Assembly (NCBI GenBank): GCA_025963815.1
Contig: JAOQAA010000336.1
Location: forward strand, 1 to 13,237
Direction of reading: 5' to 3'
DNA length: 13,237 bases
DNA from: Capsulimonas sp.
GTDB taxonomy: Bacteria; Armatimonadota; Armatimonadia; Armatimonadales; Capsulimonadaceae
The notes under the pieces are model-generated. The model had not been told where the DNA came from, made no database searches, and saw nothing but the letters and a program-made list of their open reading frames with translations. The translations under genes were made by a program, and so were the position numbers. Below, one piece after another: positions 5,049-12,226 of this stretch; the first letter of the stretch is position 1; every line of letters starts with the position of its first letter.

Positions 5049-6761
5049 CTACGCCTCTTTGAGAGAAGCGGACATTCGATCCATCTCTTCCGGCGCGGAG
5101 CCGGTTTTCGGTCTTGCTAAAACCACGCGGTTTCTGCCCGCGCGCTTCGCCTCGTAAAGGGCCTGATCCGCACTGCTGACAAGCGCTTCCGGCGTCTCCC
5201 GGTCCACGGCAAAAGCGCTGACGCCAATGCTTACGGTGATCGGCCGGTGCGCGAATGCGTAACATTCGATCGAGACGCGAATGCGTTCGGCCATGGTCCG
5301 CGCGCCCTCCAAATCGTTGAGCGGCAGCAGCATCGCGAACTCTTCGCCGCCATAACGCGCAACCACATCCGTATCGCGCGCGCTCTCCTCCAGCAGCTGA
5401 GCCACTTCCTTGAGAACCGTATCCCCCGCCGGATGACCATAGGTATCGTTGTAGCTCTTAAAATGGTCGACATCCATCAGCAGAAGCGCGAAGGGAATCC
5501 GATAGCGCGCGGCGCCCGCGCAGGCTTCGGTCATTCGCTCGTAAAAGACCCGATGGTTTACCAATCCCGTCATGCCGTCCGTCATCGCCAGACTTTCCAG
5601 TCGCGCGTTGGCGGCGGCCAGTGATGTGTTTCGCGTCTCAATTGCATCCTGCGCCGACTGAAGCTCCTGGTAAGCGCCATGCAGCTTTCGGTTCAGCCGG
5701 GCGTTGTCCAGGATAGCGATGATCTGGCGGAATAGCAGCAGCACCACCAGGAGCGCCGCCCCCAAGTACACTCCATATTCCAGCATGGAGGGTTCCCGGC
5801 CACGAATGCAGTAAACCACGAGACCGGCGATGGCCGGGAGCAGCGCATACGGCAGCAGCGCCAGCCAAACCGCTCCGTCGGCCGGCTGCAATTTTGGGGC
5901 TTCGTCCTCATCATACGGAGACAGACCGTCGTGGCTCAGCGAAGAGCTTCGAAGCAGTGTGGCGGCAAGTCCGATCAGCAGATACGCCAGAGGCCAAAAA
6001 ATATCCACCACCTTGCCGGTCACGTATGTCTCGTGCAGGGTCTGATATGCAAAGACGATATCAGCAATGACGATGCTGAGCATTCCCAAAACCATCAGCG
6101 CGCCCGCACTGCGCGGAATTGTACGACGCTCCTGAACGCAGAGGATCAGCACACAGAACAAAAGGATCAAGTCGCCGATGGGATACCCGGCGCTCAACAA
6201 TGTTCCAAGCGTCGATGCCTGAGATGTGAGCACCGTCGGCCCCAGCACAAAGTACCAGCTGCAAGTGAAGGCGCACGTCATAATCAGCATGCTATCCAGC
6301 AGCACACGCAGGCGCAGAGTCGCCGAGACGGGACGCGATGGCATCAGCAAAATCCCCGCCAGCAGCAGCGGGTACTCTGTCAGATAAGCAATATCCGCCA
6401 CCGAGGGAAAAGGCGGTTCTTTCAAAACCTGTTCGTAGTAGGCCCAGATCCCCTCACCAATACAATCTCCCAGCGCCCCCAACGCAATCATCGTACAGGC
6501 GATGCGGATGGCTCGGAAGCGTTTTGATTCCTGCCCCCTACCTTTGCGACGTCCCGCTAGAAGATCGCGCGCAATCCAGACCAGCGCCGCAAGCGGCGCG
6601 ACTACCGAGGCGCCGTTGTCAAACGCAACACGCAGCGTTCGCGAAATCCCAGGCGTCACAAGCGCCAGCAATAGCACGCCGATAAAAACGGCTGAAAAGA
6701 TCAACCGCTGGCGAAATATCGTATCGATCGAATCCGTGTTGGCGTGGCGTGGCGTAATCAT
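5049..6761 (-). CDS. Membrane diguanylate cyclase (GGDEF domain) with multi-helix membrane sensor
   Basis: The 570-residue protein makes c-di-GMP from two GTP. Residues about 20-350 contain about ten hydrophobic helices, including PPFPSVADIAYLTEYPLLLA (116-135), a signature of an integral-membrane sensor common in front of GGDEF domains. A coiled coil (about 352-390) leads into the GGDEF domain, which starts at MTDGMTGL (393-400). MDVDHFKSYND holds the metal-binding Asp430. The active-site GGEEF is at 471-475, and the inhibitory I-site RxxD is present (R462-D465, five residues before GG). It therefore looks catalytically active and subject to product inhibition. The ATG at 6761 has GGTGAGG about 14 nt upstream, a loose ribosome binding site. 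It sits 51 nt behind the small membrane protein gene and 25 nt ahead of the HD-GYP gene. Confidence 0.95.
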   Translation of the reverse strand: MITPRHANTDSIDTIFRQRLIFSAVFIGVLLLALVTPGISRTLRVAFDNGASVVAPLAALVWIARDLLAGRRKGRGQESKRFRAIRIACTMIALGALGDCIGEGIWAYYEQVLKEPPFPSVADIAYLTEYPLLLAGILLMPSRPVSATLRLRVLLDSMLIMTCAFTCSWYFVLGPTVLTSQASTLGTLLSAGYPIGDLILLFCVLILCVQERRTIPRSAGALMVLGMLSIVIADIVFAYQTLHETYVTGKVVDIFWPLAYLLIGLAATLLRSSSLSHDGLSPYDEDEAPKLQPADGAVWLALLPYALLPAIAGLVVYCIRGREPSMLEYGVYLGAALLVVLLLFRQIIAILDNARLNRKLHGAYQELQSAQDAIETRNTSLAAANARLESLAMTDGMTGLVNHRVFYERMTEACAGAARYRIPFALLLMDVDHFKSYNDTYGHPAGDTVLKEVAQLLEESARDTDVVARYGGEEFAMLLPLNDLEGARTMAERIRVSIECYAFAHRPITVSIGVSAFAVDRETPEALVSSADQALYEAKRAGRNRVVLARPKTGSAPEEMDRMSASLKEA

Positions 6762-6812
6762 GACGAAAAGAACAGCCTCACCGTTATATTATCGGAAAAC
6801 GAGCGAATTCCT

Positions 6813-7091
6813 TTACCATGGGTATGCGAGGGTCCGATGGCGTGCGACGAGGAGCCAGATCTGCCAGGCGAACACGGCGCCCCAGAAGATCGTAACCCAC
6901 GGGGGCTTGGCCCAGCATCGCCATTCCTGGACGCCGCGAGCGGAGGCGAGAAGATAGAAGAGGGTGGCGAGGCCGCTGAGAACGAGGAGAGAAAAGTTCT
7001 GAAAGATCAGCACCAGAAATGCGGCTTTGCAGAAGGTGAAGGCCCAGCCTTCATAGGCGCGACCCTGACGCTGGCGGTCCCATTCGCTCAT
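6813..7091 (-). CDS. Small hydrophobic membrane protein, translationally coupled to the radical SAM gene
   Basis: The start ATG (7091-7089) overlaps the TGA stop of the radical SAM gene (ATGA), a classic coupling arrangement, and AAAGGCGC lies just upstream. The frame is open further upstream, but that region is the radical SAM gene's own C-terminus read in another frame. The 92-residue product begins MSEWDRQRQGRAYEGW, has a long hydrophobic stretch (about 17-50, one or two helices) and a second one (about 65-83, rich in Trp: PWVTIFWGAVFAWQIWLL), and ends in a short basic tail. I do not recognise a family. The tight linkage suggests it works with the radical SAM enzyme or the Lgt-like protein at the membrane, for example as an anchor or partner; this is inferred from position only. 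Confidence 0.75.
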   Translation of the reverse strand: MSEWDRQRQGRAYEGWAFTFCKAAFLVLIFQNFSLLVLSGLATLFYLLASARGVQEWRCWAKPPWVTIFWGAVFAWQIWLLVARHRTLAYPW

Positions 7092-8497
7092 TGGGAAGCG
7101 CCTTTCGCCAGCATCGGCAGGGCGATTCCCGCCGCGCGGGGACGACGCGCACGATGCAGAATATTGTATTCGCAGAACGAAATCGCTTCTCCCGTCTCCG
7201 TGAGGATCTTGGTGCAGCACTGATCGATGCGCCGCCGATCGTACGTATGGGCGTCCATGAACGGCTTGACCACGATCCGGAAGACGCGCCGGCCCATCAG
7301 CTCGGGCTTACCGATCAAGGGCAGGACGTCGCGCAGTCCGCCCCGGAGGAACAGGATCGCCAAGTCTCGCAGCGCGCGGCCTCCGCGCAGGTGAACGGTG
7401 TCCGACCAAACACGCCGCGCGGCGCCGCCAATGATCCCGGCAAAGCTGATCCGATCGGCAAACAAGTCCAGATACTGGGCGACGTCTAAATGGCGCGGCA
7501 GCGGTGTGATCGTCTCGCGCCGATCGTCGAGAAAGCCATAGGTGAGCGCGCTGCAGTCGGGATGGCTGCACGGCAGGCCGACGAAATCCGAGCGCCGCAG
7601 CGCGCCATCCGTCTGCGCCTCGAGAAGGGCGAGCACATCAGTGAGCGTCAGGCGCTCGGGCGCGGCGTAGTCGTCGTGCTCATAACGTCCGCTGCTCATG
7701 ACCGGCTGAAAGTTCAGGCCGTTGACATGATCGTTGGCGAGCGCAAAACGATACAAGTCGCCGATCTCGTCATCGTTGACACCGCGCTCCACCGTAGGCA
7801 CGAGGGTGACGAAAAGGCCCGCCTCCCCCGCTTTTTTGAGCGCCAGCGTTTTTTCCGCGCGCAAGTCTCGGCCATAAAGGCGTTCATGGACCTCTGGCCG
7901 GAAACTGCTGAAGGAGAAAAATAGTTCGACCTTGTCGCGATGGCGCCCCAGCGTCGCGCAAAGTTCATCGCTCTGCGCAATCCGCAGACCGTTCGTATTG
8001 ACGAGAACACGCCCAATGGGATATTCGAGCGCCAGATCCAGAATTTCGGCGAACTGGGGATGTATGGTCGGCTCGCCGCCGCTGAGCATAAGCAGGTCCA
8101 AGCCCGACTGCCGCCGGAAGAACTCATCCAGCCGCCTCCGCGCTTCGTCCACGGTCATGAAGTCGTGACCATGCGCGTCGGCATAGCACGTGGGGCAGCG
8201 CAGGTTGCAGGCGAGGGTGATTTCCAGCAGCAGCACGCAGACCGGAGGGCCTGAGATTGGGTCGCAGACGGTATCTCCGCCGCAGCAGCCGCCACCCACG
8301 CGCGGCGGCGTGTACTGGCGCAGGCGTCGATACTCCCCGGCGTCCGACGCCAGAAGCGTCCGACTTGCGCCATGTCGCGGGCACAGGCTTTCCATCCAGA
8401 TGCGCCCGTCATCCTCGGTGAGAACGGCGGGGACATCGCGCAGGCACTGCGGGCACAGGCTTTGGGTTTCTTCGTTCCAGGGTGTTGTCGGCGGCAT
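7088..8497 (-). CDS. Radical SAM enzyme of the Tes/MJ0619-like type (candidate lipid or lipoprotein modification enzyme)
   Basis: The 469-residue protein carries the radical SAM cluster motif C97-NLR-C101-PT-C104, the SAM-binding SGGEPT (139-144) and a TIM-barrel-like NTNGLRI (167-173). The N-terminus has a zinc-ribbon-like CPQC (15-18) paired with CPRHG (39-43), and a Cys cluster follows (C71, C72, C78). After the barrel come LPCSHPDC (308-315), CC (427-428) and FCEYN (441-445). These additional cysteines could bind auxiliary iron-sulfur clusters. This layout recalls the archaeal MJ0619/tetraether lipid synthase (Tes) group, which couples alkyl chains of membrane lipids; assignment to that group is from memory of the motif order. 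The ATG at 8497 has AGGAG about 10 nt upstream. The gene sits in an operon with an Lgt-like membrane protein, which also suggests a lipid-related substrate. The exact reaction cannot be told. Confidence 0.85.
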   Translation of the reverse strand: MPPTTPWNEETQSLCPQCLRDVPAVLTEDDGRIWMESLCPRHGASRTLLASDAGEYRRLRQYTPPRVGGGCCGGDTVCDPISGPPVCVLLLEITLACNLRCPTCYADAHGHDFMTVDEARRRLDEFFRRQSGLDLLMLSGGEPTIHPQFAEILDLALEYPIGRVLVNTNGLRIAQSDELCATLGRHRDKVELFFSFSSFRPEVHERLYGRDLRAEKTLALKKAGEAGLFVTLVPTVERGVNDDEIGDLYRFALANDHVNGLNFQPVMSSGRYEHDDYAAPERLTLTDVLALLEAQTDGALRRSDFVGLPCSHPDCSALTYGFLDDRRETITPLPRHLDVAQYLDLFADRISFAGIIGGAARRVWSDTVHLRGGRALRDLAILFLRGGLRDVLPLIGKPELMGRRVFRIVVKPFMDAHTYDRRRIDQCCTKILTETGEAISFCEYNILHRARRPRAAGIALPMLAKGASQ

Positions 8498-8530
8498 GGC
8501 GTAATGCTCCTCGGATCGACTGAAATCAGG

Positions 8531-9073
8531 TTAGCGATTGAATACCATGAGGCTTCCGAAGCACCAGACGAACACGCCGAGCACCAGCACGCCGAAGGTG
8601 ATGAGTCCGTATCCGACGCCGCGCGCGAAGTAGCGATAGGTCGGGCGCAGAGAAAAATAAATGACCGGCATAGCGATCATGCCGATCCCATAGATAAAAA
8701 TCGACACAAAAGAGAGGATGAACCCGAGCACCATGTCCCCCCCGGCGTTCCCCGTCACAAATTTCGACAGCGGCGGCGCGGGCTGGGCGTAGCCGGCCGG
8801 CGGGGGCGGCCACTGCGCGGACTGGACGGGCGTCACATTCGTACCGCAGTTGGGACAGAGGGGCTGAAAACGCGGTAACTGAAAGCCGCAGTTGGAGCAG
8901 AATCCAGACATTTGCGTTGGCTGCGGCATCGCGGCCTGCGGGGGAGGCGGCGGGGCAATCGGCGTGATGGACAGTTCATGCCCGCATCGGGGGCATGAAC
9001 TTTCCATACCTTGAAGCGCCAAGCCGCATTGAGGACAAACACTGGCGTTGGAAGCGGGATAATCAATCGGCAT
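8531..9073 (-). CDS. Membrane protein with two N-terminal zinc ribbons
   Basis: The 180-residue protein has four CxxC knuckles forming two zinc ribbons: CPQC (13-16) with CPRC (27-30), and CSNC (59-62) with CPNC (73-76). Pro-rich linkers follow each ribbon (about 41-52 and 89-101). Two transmembrane helices follow (about 115-140 and 153-177), leaving the ribbons probably in the cytoplasm. The ATG at 9073 has GGGGAGAG about 8 nt upstream and starts 3 nt after the stop of the Lgt-like gene, so the genes are cotranscribed. No enzyme motif is present. Such zinc-ribbon membrane proteins are often adaptors; here it could recruit a partner, perhaps the radical SAM enzyme (33 nt downstream), to the membrane. 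That role is inferred. Confidence 0.85.
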   Translation of the reverse strand: MPIDYPASNASVCPQCGLALQGMESSCPRCGHELSITPIAPPPPPQAAMPQPTQMSGFCSNCGFQLPRFQPLCPNCGTNVTPVQSAQWPPPPAGYAQPAPPLSKFVTGNAGGDMVLGFILSFVSIFIYGIGMIAMPVIYFSLRPTYRYFARGVGYGLITFGVLVLGVFVWCFGSLMVFNR

Positions 9074-9076
9074 AAT

Positions 9077-9778
9077 TTAAGCTCTCCCCACAGCCTGCGC
9101 AAGCCGTGCGGGATACAAAAGACGATGGAGCTTGACGGAAAAGAACAGCAGTCCCACTAGACACGCCCACTGAGCCGCCGTCAGTCCCAGCGCGGCGGCG
9201 TTTCCTTCGCGGAAGAACTCGATCGTAAAACGAGCGATGCAGTACAGCACGCCCTGAAGAAAGAACAGCGTGTTTTCCGGTGGACGCTTCCGGTCGCACC
9301 AGAGCAAGACGACCAGGATGAGCGCGTTCGCGGCGCTGAGATACAGCTGCGAGGGATGACGCCAGGCGCCGTGCTGCCAGATCGCCCAAGGCTCGTGGGT
9401 CGGCTTGCCGTAGCAGCAGCCGGCGAAGTAGCAGCCCCAGCGGCCGACCGCCTCGCCCGCGCTGAGCGCCACGGCGAAGAGATCTCCCGTGGGGCGCCGA
9501 ATACCGAGAAATCGCTTATACAAAATCGCCGCGATGTATCCTCCGGCAAGCGCCCCTAGAACGGATTTGCCGTCAGAGCCTGCCGCGACCCACTGCGCGA
9601 TATGGCCGCCGATCAAGCCGCCAATCAGCGCCGCCGCAACGATCGCCGCCATGCCGCTGGTCGCCATCTTGCGACGCCGCGCCATCACGATCCACGCGAC
9701 GAGACCGACCGCGTACCCCAGGGCGTAACAGCCGGCGAGGGGTGTCCACAAGAACCAGTTATGCCATACAAAATTCAT
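9077..9778 (-). CDS. Divergent Lgt-family membrane protein (prolipoprotein diacylglyceryl transferase-like)
   Basis: With the ATG at 9778 the protein has 233 residues, shorter than E. coli Lgt (291). Lgt transfers diacylglyceryl from phosphatidylglycerol to the lipobox Cys of prolipoproteins. Landmarks seen are GRWGCYFAGCCYGKPT (112-127, matching the GRLGNFINGE region with its essential Arg), HPSQLY (141-146), and RFTIEFFREGN (183-193, with the second conserved Arg). In place of the E. coli SFHGGLIG segment, which carries the important His103, it has SVLGALAG (72-79), and the upstream GGRIG reads GGLIG. It is therefore a divergent subfamily that may use another acceptor or donor. The frame is open 90 nt further upstream, but M31 fits the usual N-terminus and a TATAAT box sits just ahead. 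It heads a tight operon with zinc-ribbon and radical SAM genes. Confidence 0.8.
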   Translation of the reverse strand: MNFVWHNWFLWTPLAGCYALGYAVGLVAWIVMARRRKMATSGMAAIVAAALIGGLIGGHIAQWVAAGSDGKSVLGALAGGYIAAILYKRFLGIRRPTGDLFAVALSAGEAVGRWGCYFAGCCYGKPTHEPWAIWQHGAWRHPSQLYLSAANALILVVLLWCDRKRPPENTLFFLQGVLYCIARFTIEFFREGNAAALGLTAAQWACLVGLLFFSVKLHRLLYPARLAQAVGRA

Positions 9779-10035
9779 CCCGGCCCCATTATACTTCGCC
9801 GAGCGCCGAGCGTTATAGGTCCAAGGGCCTATTTCTGTCGCACGAATGAAATTTCCCAAAGGTTGCAAAACTCAATCAACACGAAAAAAGAGTCGTCACG
9901 GAGCGTCAATATGGAGTATTATTGAAGGCAGACCGAGAACAGAAGGTCCTAACCTTTACCCAGACTTGGATTTCCGGAAGCCGTTCCACCGCCGTCGGCG
10001 TCCCCAGAGCGCTCTCACTTCGAAAGGAAAACACC
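9779..10035. other. Divergent intergenic region between the Lgt-like operon and the lipoprotein gene
   Basis: These 257 bases hold the TATAAT box of the minus-strand operon and the ribosome binding site of the plus-strand lipoprotein gene (GAAAGGA, 10022-10028). I see no strong hairpin, no convincing plus-strand promoter and no small gene. Open frames crossing it in both directions lack the features of real N-termini. Confidence 0.5.
9788..9793 (-). promoter_or_regulatory. -10 box of the Lgt-like operon, only 9 nt before the ATG
   Basis: A consensus TATAAT (9793-9788) is followed by GGGGCCGGG and then the ATG at 9778. A start 6-9 nt downstream gives an mRNA with a leader of 0-3 nt. No good -35 is seen at normal spacing. 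If this box is used, the longer upstream start at 9868 cannot be. Confidence 0.45.
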
Positions 10036-10536
10036 TTGCAATCATTTCGCGCACCATTTGCCCTGTGCATACTCGCATTGGCGACGCTGCCGTTTCTCGC
10101 CGGATGCGGCGGGGGCGGAGGAGGAGGAGGTCCGACCGACCCGATCCCAACATCGGCGTCCATCACCCGGACGGCTCCCAACGGGCTGACGGCCACGCTG
10201 AAGGAAAGCACGAACTCCATTAGCGCGGGCTCCAGCGTGACATACACCTATACGCTGACTAACAATACCGTCAATCCCATCACGATCTCCGCCGCCGTCG
10301 CGTCAACGACGAGGCCGACCGTAACCCTGGGGATTACCAACTCCACGGGAACGCTGATCTACGCTTCATTGCCGCCGCCGCCGCCGCTGGTCACGACGAC
10401 CCTGGCGCCGGGCCAATCGCTGACGTCCACCGAGGTCGTCACGCTCGGCACAACGGGCGTCTTGGTCGCCACCGCCAAGTTCGGCGACCTAACGCCTGTT
10501 TTCAGCGTCGGGACGCTCCCGATCACCGTCCATTAA
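10036..10536 (+). CDS. Lipoprotein with BsuPI-like domain
   Basis: The TTG at 10036 is chosen because GAAAGGA lies about 8 nt upstream and the product then starts with a proper lipoprotein signal: MQSFRAPFALCILALATLPF and the lipobox LAG-C24. Eight glycines follow the Cys directly (25-32), a typical flexible tether, encoded by a GGA-rich tract. The remaining domain reads GLTATLKESTNSISAGSSVT and continues with YTYTLTNNTVNPITI. This beta-sandwich pattern resembles BsuPI (named from an intracellular proteinase inhibitor but widespread in secreted proteins). A five-Pro run encoded by (CCG)5 interrupts it. The 166-residue protein is presumably membrane-anchored; its binding partner is unknown. 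It is divergent from the Lgt-like gene, so a substrate-enzyme link is conceivable but unproven. Its stop is only 4 bp from the convergent metalloprotease gene's stop. Confidence 0.8.
   Translation: MQSFRAPFALCILALATLPFLAGCGGGGGGGGPTDPIPTSASITRTAPNGLTATLKESTNSISAGSSVTYTYTLTNNTVNPITISAAVASTTRPTVTLGITNSTGTLIYASLPPPPPLVTTTLAPGQSLTSTEVVTLGTTGVLVATAKFGDLTPVFSVGTLPITVH
10108..10131 (+). repeat. GGN tract encoding eight glycines, including (GGA)4
   Basis: Eight consecutive Gly codons directly after the lipobox Cys, with GGA repeated four times at 10117-10128. Length changes by slippage would stay in frame and only alter tether length. Confidence 0.8.
10372..10386 (+). repeat. (CCG)5 microsatellite encoding five prolines
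   Basis: Five perfect CCG codons in frame within the BsuPI-like domain of the lipoprotein. They probably fall in a surface loop, so repeat-number change would be tolerated. Confidence 0.8.
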
Positions 10537-10540
10537 CGGC

Positions 10541-11200
10541 TCACTCCCCCTGGCCGGGCGGCGTCGCCGCCGCCCGCCAGAGGTTCTCCCGCACCCACGC
10601 TTTGCCACCTTCGTAATACGCCGCCCAGCAATACGCGACCAGGCTCACCACGCCGATCGCCGCCGTGATCGTACTCCCCGCCCACCAATACGGACGGCCG
10701 TAAATCACATTGAAATCACCTGAGAATGCCCCGAACAGACAGATCATCGGATACCAGAACAGCACAACATACCATTGCTCCATCGCGGCGGAGGCTAGGA
10801 TAATGCGCCAGATCAGCGACACACGCCCATACCGGGCCGCAAGCGCCAGCGCGATCCCCATCGCGTAGCTAACGAAGTTGCCGGCAAGCGCCACCCACCA
10901 ATCCTGGCGATTGGTCAGCGTGCTAAGATATGCGATCTCTCCCCAGTAACCAAAGTAGTGGAGCCGAATCCCTTGTGCGCCGAAGAGCGCCGCGACCAGC
11001 GCGTGTCCGCCCTCGTGCAGCAAAACCACCGGCGGCCACAAAAAGTAAAAAGCGATGCCATTGGCCAGCCGCATATCCTCCGGCGTCACCGTGTCGTCGA
11101 ACAAACTCTTGCGCCCCTTCCAGACCGCGAAGGCCATACGAATAGCGAGAACTCCATAGATGATGGAAATAATCGTGAGAATGCCCGGGGTGAGAAACAT
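10541..11200 (-). CDS. M50-like intramembrane zinc metalloprotease family protein
   Basis: The 219-residue protein is mostly hydrophobic with about five or six helices. HEGGH (62-66) at the end of a hydrophobic segment (FYFLWPPVVLLHEGGHALVA) fits the HExxH zinc site of site-2-protease (M50) type enzymes. GDFN (161-164) in a later helix could provide the third, Asp, ligand, in place of the usual NxxPxxxxDG. Such proteins cleave membrane-bound substrates, though short ones like this without PDZ or CBS domains are often uncharacterised. The ATG at 11200 has GCAGGAGC about 11 nt upstream. It follows the AEC transporter gene by 59 nt on the same strand. The C-terminal coding part contains a GC hairpin (10556-10575) that may act as a weak stop for the converging lipoprotein transcript. 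Confidence 0.75.
   Translation of the reverse strand: MFLTPGILTIISIIYGVLAIRMAFAVWKGRKSLFDDTVTPEDMRLANGIAFYFLWPPVVLLHEGGHALVAALFGAQGIRLHYFGYWGEIAYLSTLTNRQDWWVALAGNFVSYAMGIALALAARYGRVSLIWRIILASAAMEQWYVVLFWYPMICLFGAFSGDFNVIYGRPYWWAGSTITAAIGVVSLVAYCWAAYYEGGKAWVRENLWRAAATPPGQGE
10556..10575 (+). terminator. GC-rich hairpin, possible weak terminator of the lipoprotein gene
   Basis: GGGCGGCG (10556-10563) and CGCCGCCC (10568-10575) form an 8-bp stem with a TCGC loop 20 nt after the lipoprotein stop codon. No T-tract follows, and it lies inside the coding end of the opposite gene, so it may simply reflect Ala codons. Confidence 0.3.
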
Positions 11201-11259
11201 GGGTAAAAATAGCTCCTGCCGTTAGCTTACCTGAATTTGGCGGACGAGCGCACGGCAAG

Positions 11260-12189
11260 TTATCCCAGCCACGCGACCAGCAGCGAAATGGTAAGTACGG
11301 AGATGAGGGTGGAGAAGAGGATTGCGCGGGAGGTAACGGCGGCCTCACGGCCGTAGAGCTTCGCCAGCATAAACGGTCCTGTCCCAATGGGCAATGCGCT
11401 GAGCAGCAGCGCGCCGTGCGACCAGAGCGGCGGCATCGGAAACACCCAGAAGCAAAGCGCGCCGGTGACAAGCGGCTGAAGAAACAGCTTCAAAATGACC
11501 AGCCGCCACACCGTGGACATCTCACACGCGGCGGCCGGCTGCGCGAGAAACAGGCCGATCGTGACCAGCGCGCAGGGGCTGGCCGCCGCCCCGAGCAGCG
11601 TGGTAAAGCGTAAAATCGGCGTTGGGATTACGATGTGAAGCGCCGCGCACATCAGCCCCAGCATCGGCGCCGCCAGCAAAGGATTGGTCGCAAGCGACTT
11701 CCCAACCTTCCCCAGCGTCCGCCCCAGGCTCTTCTCCTGCTGCAAGTCCATCTCGATCAGTACAATCGCGCCCGCAAACAGCACGCACGCCGTCAGCACC
11801 GCCGCAATCGCCGCCACGGGCAGGCCCCGCTCCCCGAACACCGCCAGACACAGCGGGATCCCCATAAACCCCGTGTTCGGATAAGCCGCTCCCAGCCCCT
11901 CAATACTCTTATCCGCCAGCCGATGCGACTTCCGCCGATCCAGCGCAAACGACAAAACAAACGTCGCCGCCATTCCCCCGACAAACGACGCCAGAAACCC
12001 CGGATGATCGATCTCCCCCCACGTAATCCCCGCCATCGACTGAAACAGCACCACCGGCAGCGCCAGCCGCACGACAAACGTGTTCAAGTGATCGACAGCG
12101 GCGGGGCCAAGCACGCCCCGCCTGGCGGACAGATAGCCGACGAGGATCAGAGCAAAGATGGGGAGAACGGCGTTCAGGACGGATTGCAT
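11260..12189 (-). CDS. AEC-family (auxin efflux carrier-like) transporter
   Basis: The 309-residue length and pattern of about ten hydrophobic helices match the AEC/bile-acid-arsenite-like transporter group, whose bacterial members move small organic acids such as malate or malonate. Family-like segments are the N-terminal VLPIFALILVGYLSARRGVL, ALPVVLFQSMAGI (43-55) with the characteristic Pro, the mid-protein GAAYPNTGFMGIPLCLAVFG with the conserved Asn/Gly/Pro helix break, and the C-terminal SALPIGTGPFMLAKLYG. The substrate cannot be told. The ATG at 12189 has no Shine-Dalgarno; a promoter 7 nt upstream suggests a leaderless mRNA. The metalloprotease gene follows after 59 nt and may be cotranscribed. 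Confidence 0.9.
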   Translation of the reverse strand: MQSVLNAVLPIFALILVGYLSARRGVLGPAAVDHLNTFVVRLALPVVLFQSMAGITWGEIDHPGFLASFVGGMAATFVLSFALDRRKSHRLADKSIEGLGAAYPNTGFMGIPLCLAVFGERGLPVAAIAAVLTACVLFAGAIVLIEMDLQQEKSLGRTLGKVGKSLATNPLLAAPMLGLMCAALHIVIPTPILRFTTLLGAAASPCALVTIGLFLAQPAAACEMSTVWRLVILKLFLQPLVTGALCFWVFPMPPLWSHGALLLSALPIGTGPFMLAKLYGREAAVTSRAILFSTLISVLTISLLVAWLG

Positions 12190-12196
12190 GTCAGCA

Positions 12197-12226
12197 ATTG
12201 TGCATCATCGCGATGCTAAGACGCAA
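12197..12226 (-). promoter_or_regulatory. Predicted promoter of the AEC transporter gene (leaderless)
   Basis: TTGCGT (12226-12221), an 18-bp spacer and CACAAT (12202-12197) lie just ahead of TGCTGAC-ATG. The predicted transcription start is at or next to the A of the ATG at 12189. This agrees with the lack of any ribosome binding site there. Confidence 0.45.

Noticed and set aside
5931..6527. 198-codon plus-strand open frame
   Set aside because: It is antisense to the membrane part of the GGDEF gene, with Gln/His/Arg-rich composition and no start signals.
11635..12219. 194-codon plus-strand open frame rich in Arg, Gln and Pro
   Set aside because: It is a shadow of the AEC transporter gene on the other strand; its low complexity comes from antisense hydrophobic codons.
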